In this document: piece after piece, positions 5,976 to 6,049 of the stretch
Layout: each line of letters starts with the position of its first letter
Position numbering within the stretch: the first letter of the stretch is position 1
Assembly (NCBI GenBank): GCA_002314465.1
Contig: DCGA01000195.1
Location: forward strand, 431-6,479
From: a bacterium UBA1790
GTDB lineage: Bacteria; Bacteroidota; Bacteroidia; Bacteroidales; Muribaculaceae
DNA length: 6,049 nucleotides
Direction of reading: 5' to 3'
Translations under genes and position numbers: made by a program
Notes under the pieces: generated by a model
Seen by the model: the letters and a program-made list of their open reading frames with translations, nothing else
The model's database searches: none
Told to the model about the DNA's origin: nothing

Positions 5976-6049
5976 GGGGGACGAGCGCCATCTATGAGAG
6001 CGAGGGAGCTTCCTTGACAGGGTGTGGGGATAATGCTTTTGCCCTTTCG
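5976..6049. other. window end, no feature recognised
   Basis: A G-rich start is followed by mixed sequence with no gene, promoter or strong hairpin that I can support. A minus-strand frame of 15 codons (5991 down to 5944) starts here and ends directly next to hairpin 2. It is too short to call a gene. A convergent gene on the minus strand could begin to the right of the window. Confidence 0.3.

Noticed and set aside
5832..6017. 61-codon + strand frame at the right end
   Set aside because: It starts inside the terminator hairpin of the symporter gene and runs through the three intergenic hairpins, with no leader or recognisable protein features.

Overview
The window looks like an ordinary chromosomal segment of a Bacteroidota bacterium, most likely order Bacteroidales; a gut family such as Muribaculaceae or Prevotellaceae is a guess from overall feel, not proof. 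Three things point there. Two promoters fit the Bacteroidota pattern (TTTG or TTG, a 19-nt spacer, then TAnnTTTG). Start codons follow A/T-rich leaders without clear Shine-Dalgarno sequences. The first gene has a DUF2027-Smr architecture, which is typical of Bacteroidetes. All protein genes are on the + strand.

Left block (1-3383): four tightly packed genes that look like one operon whose promoter lies upstream of the window. They are the 3' part of a DUF2027/Smr-domain protein, a flavodoxin-ferredoxin protein of the EFR1 type, a monofunctional peptidoglycan glycosyltransferase (MtgA type), and an exported serine hydrolase of the beta-lactamase/PBP (S12) family. The last two overlap by ATGA and both fit cell-wall work: MtgA polymerises glycan strands in the periplasm, and the hydrolase is exported to the same compartment and may act on peptides, esters or wall material.

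Middle block (3384-4334): a promoter, a tRNA-Ala(GGC) with the diagnostic G3:U70 pair, an intrinsic terminator, and only 17 nt later a ZIP-family divalent metal transporter for which no separate promoter is visible.

Right block (4335-6049): a well-formed promoter with a perfect 13-bp palindrome at the expected transcription start drives a sodium:alanine/glycine symporter (AGCS family), which ends at a strong intrinsic terminator. The last 200 bases hold no convincing gene. They carry three hairpins in a row, two of which share a core and pair better as RNA on the minus strand, possibly a dispersed intergenic repeat or the 3' untranslated region of a convergent gene beyond the window.

I found no CRISPR array, insertion sequence, phage gene or clearly new multi-gene system. 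The features most worth a second look are the terminal hairpin cluster, the palindrome at the symporter start site, and the promoterless ZIP gene behind the tRNA terminator.
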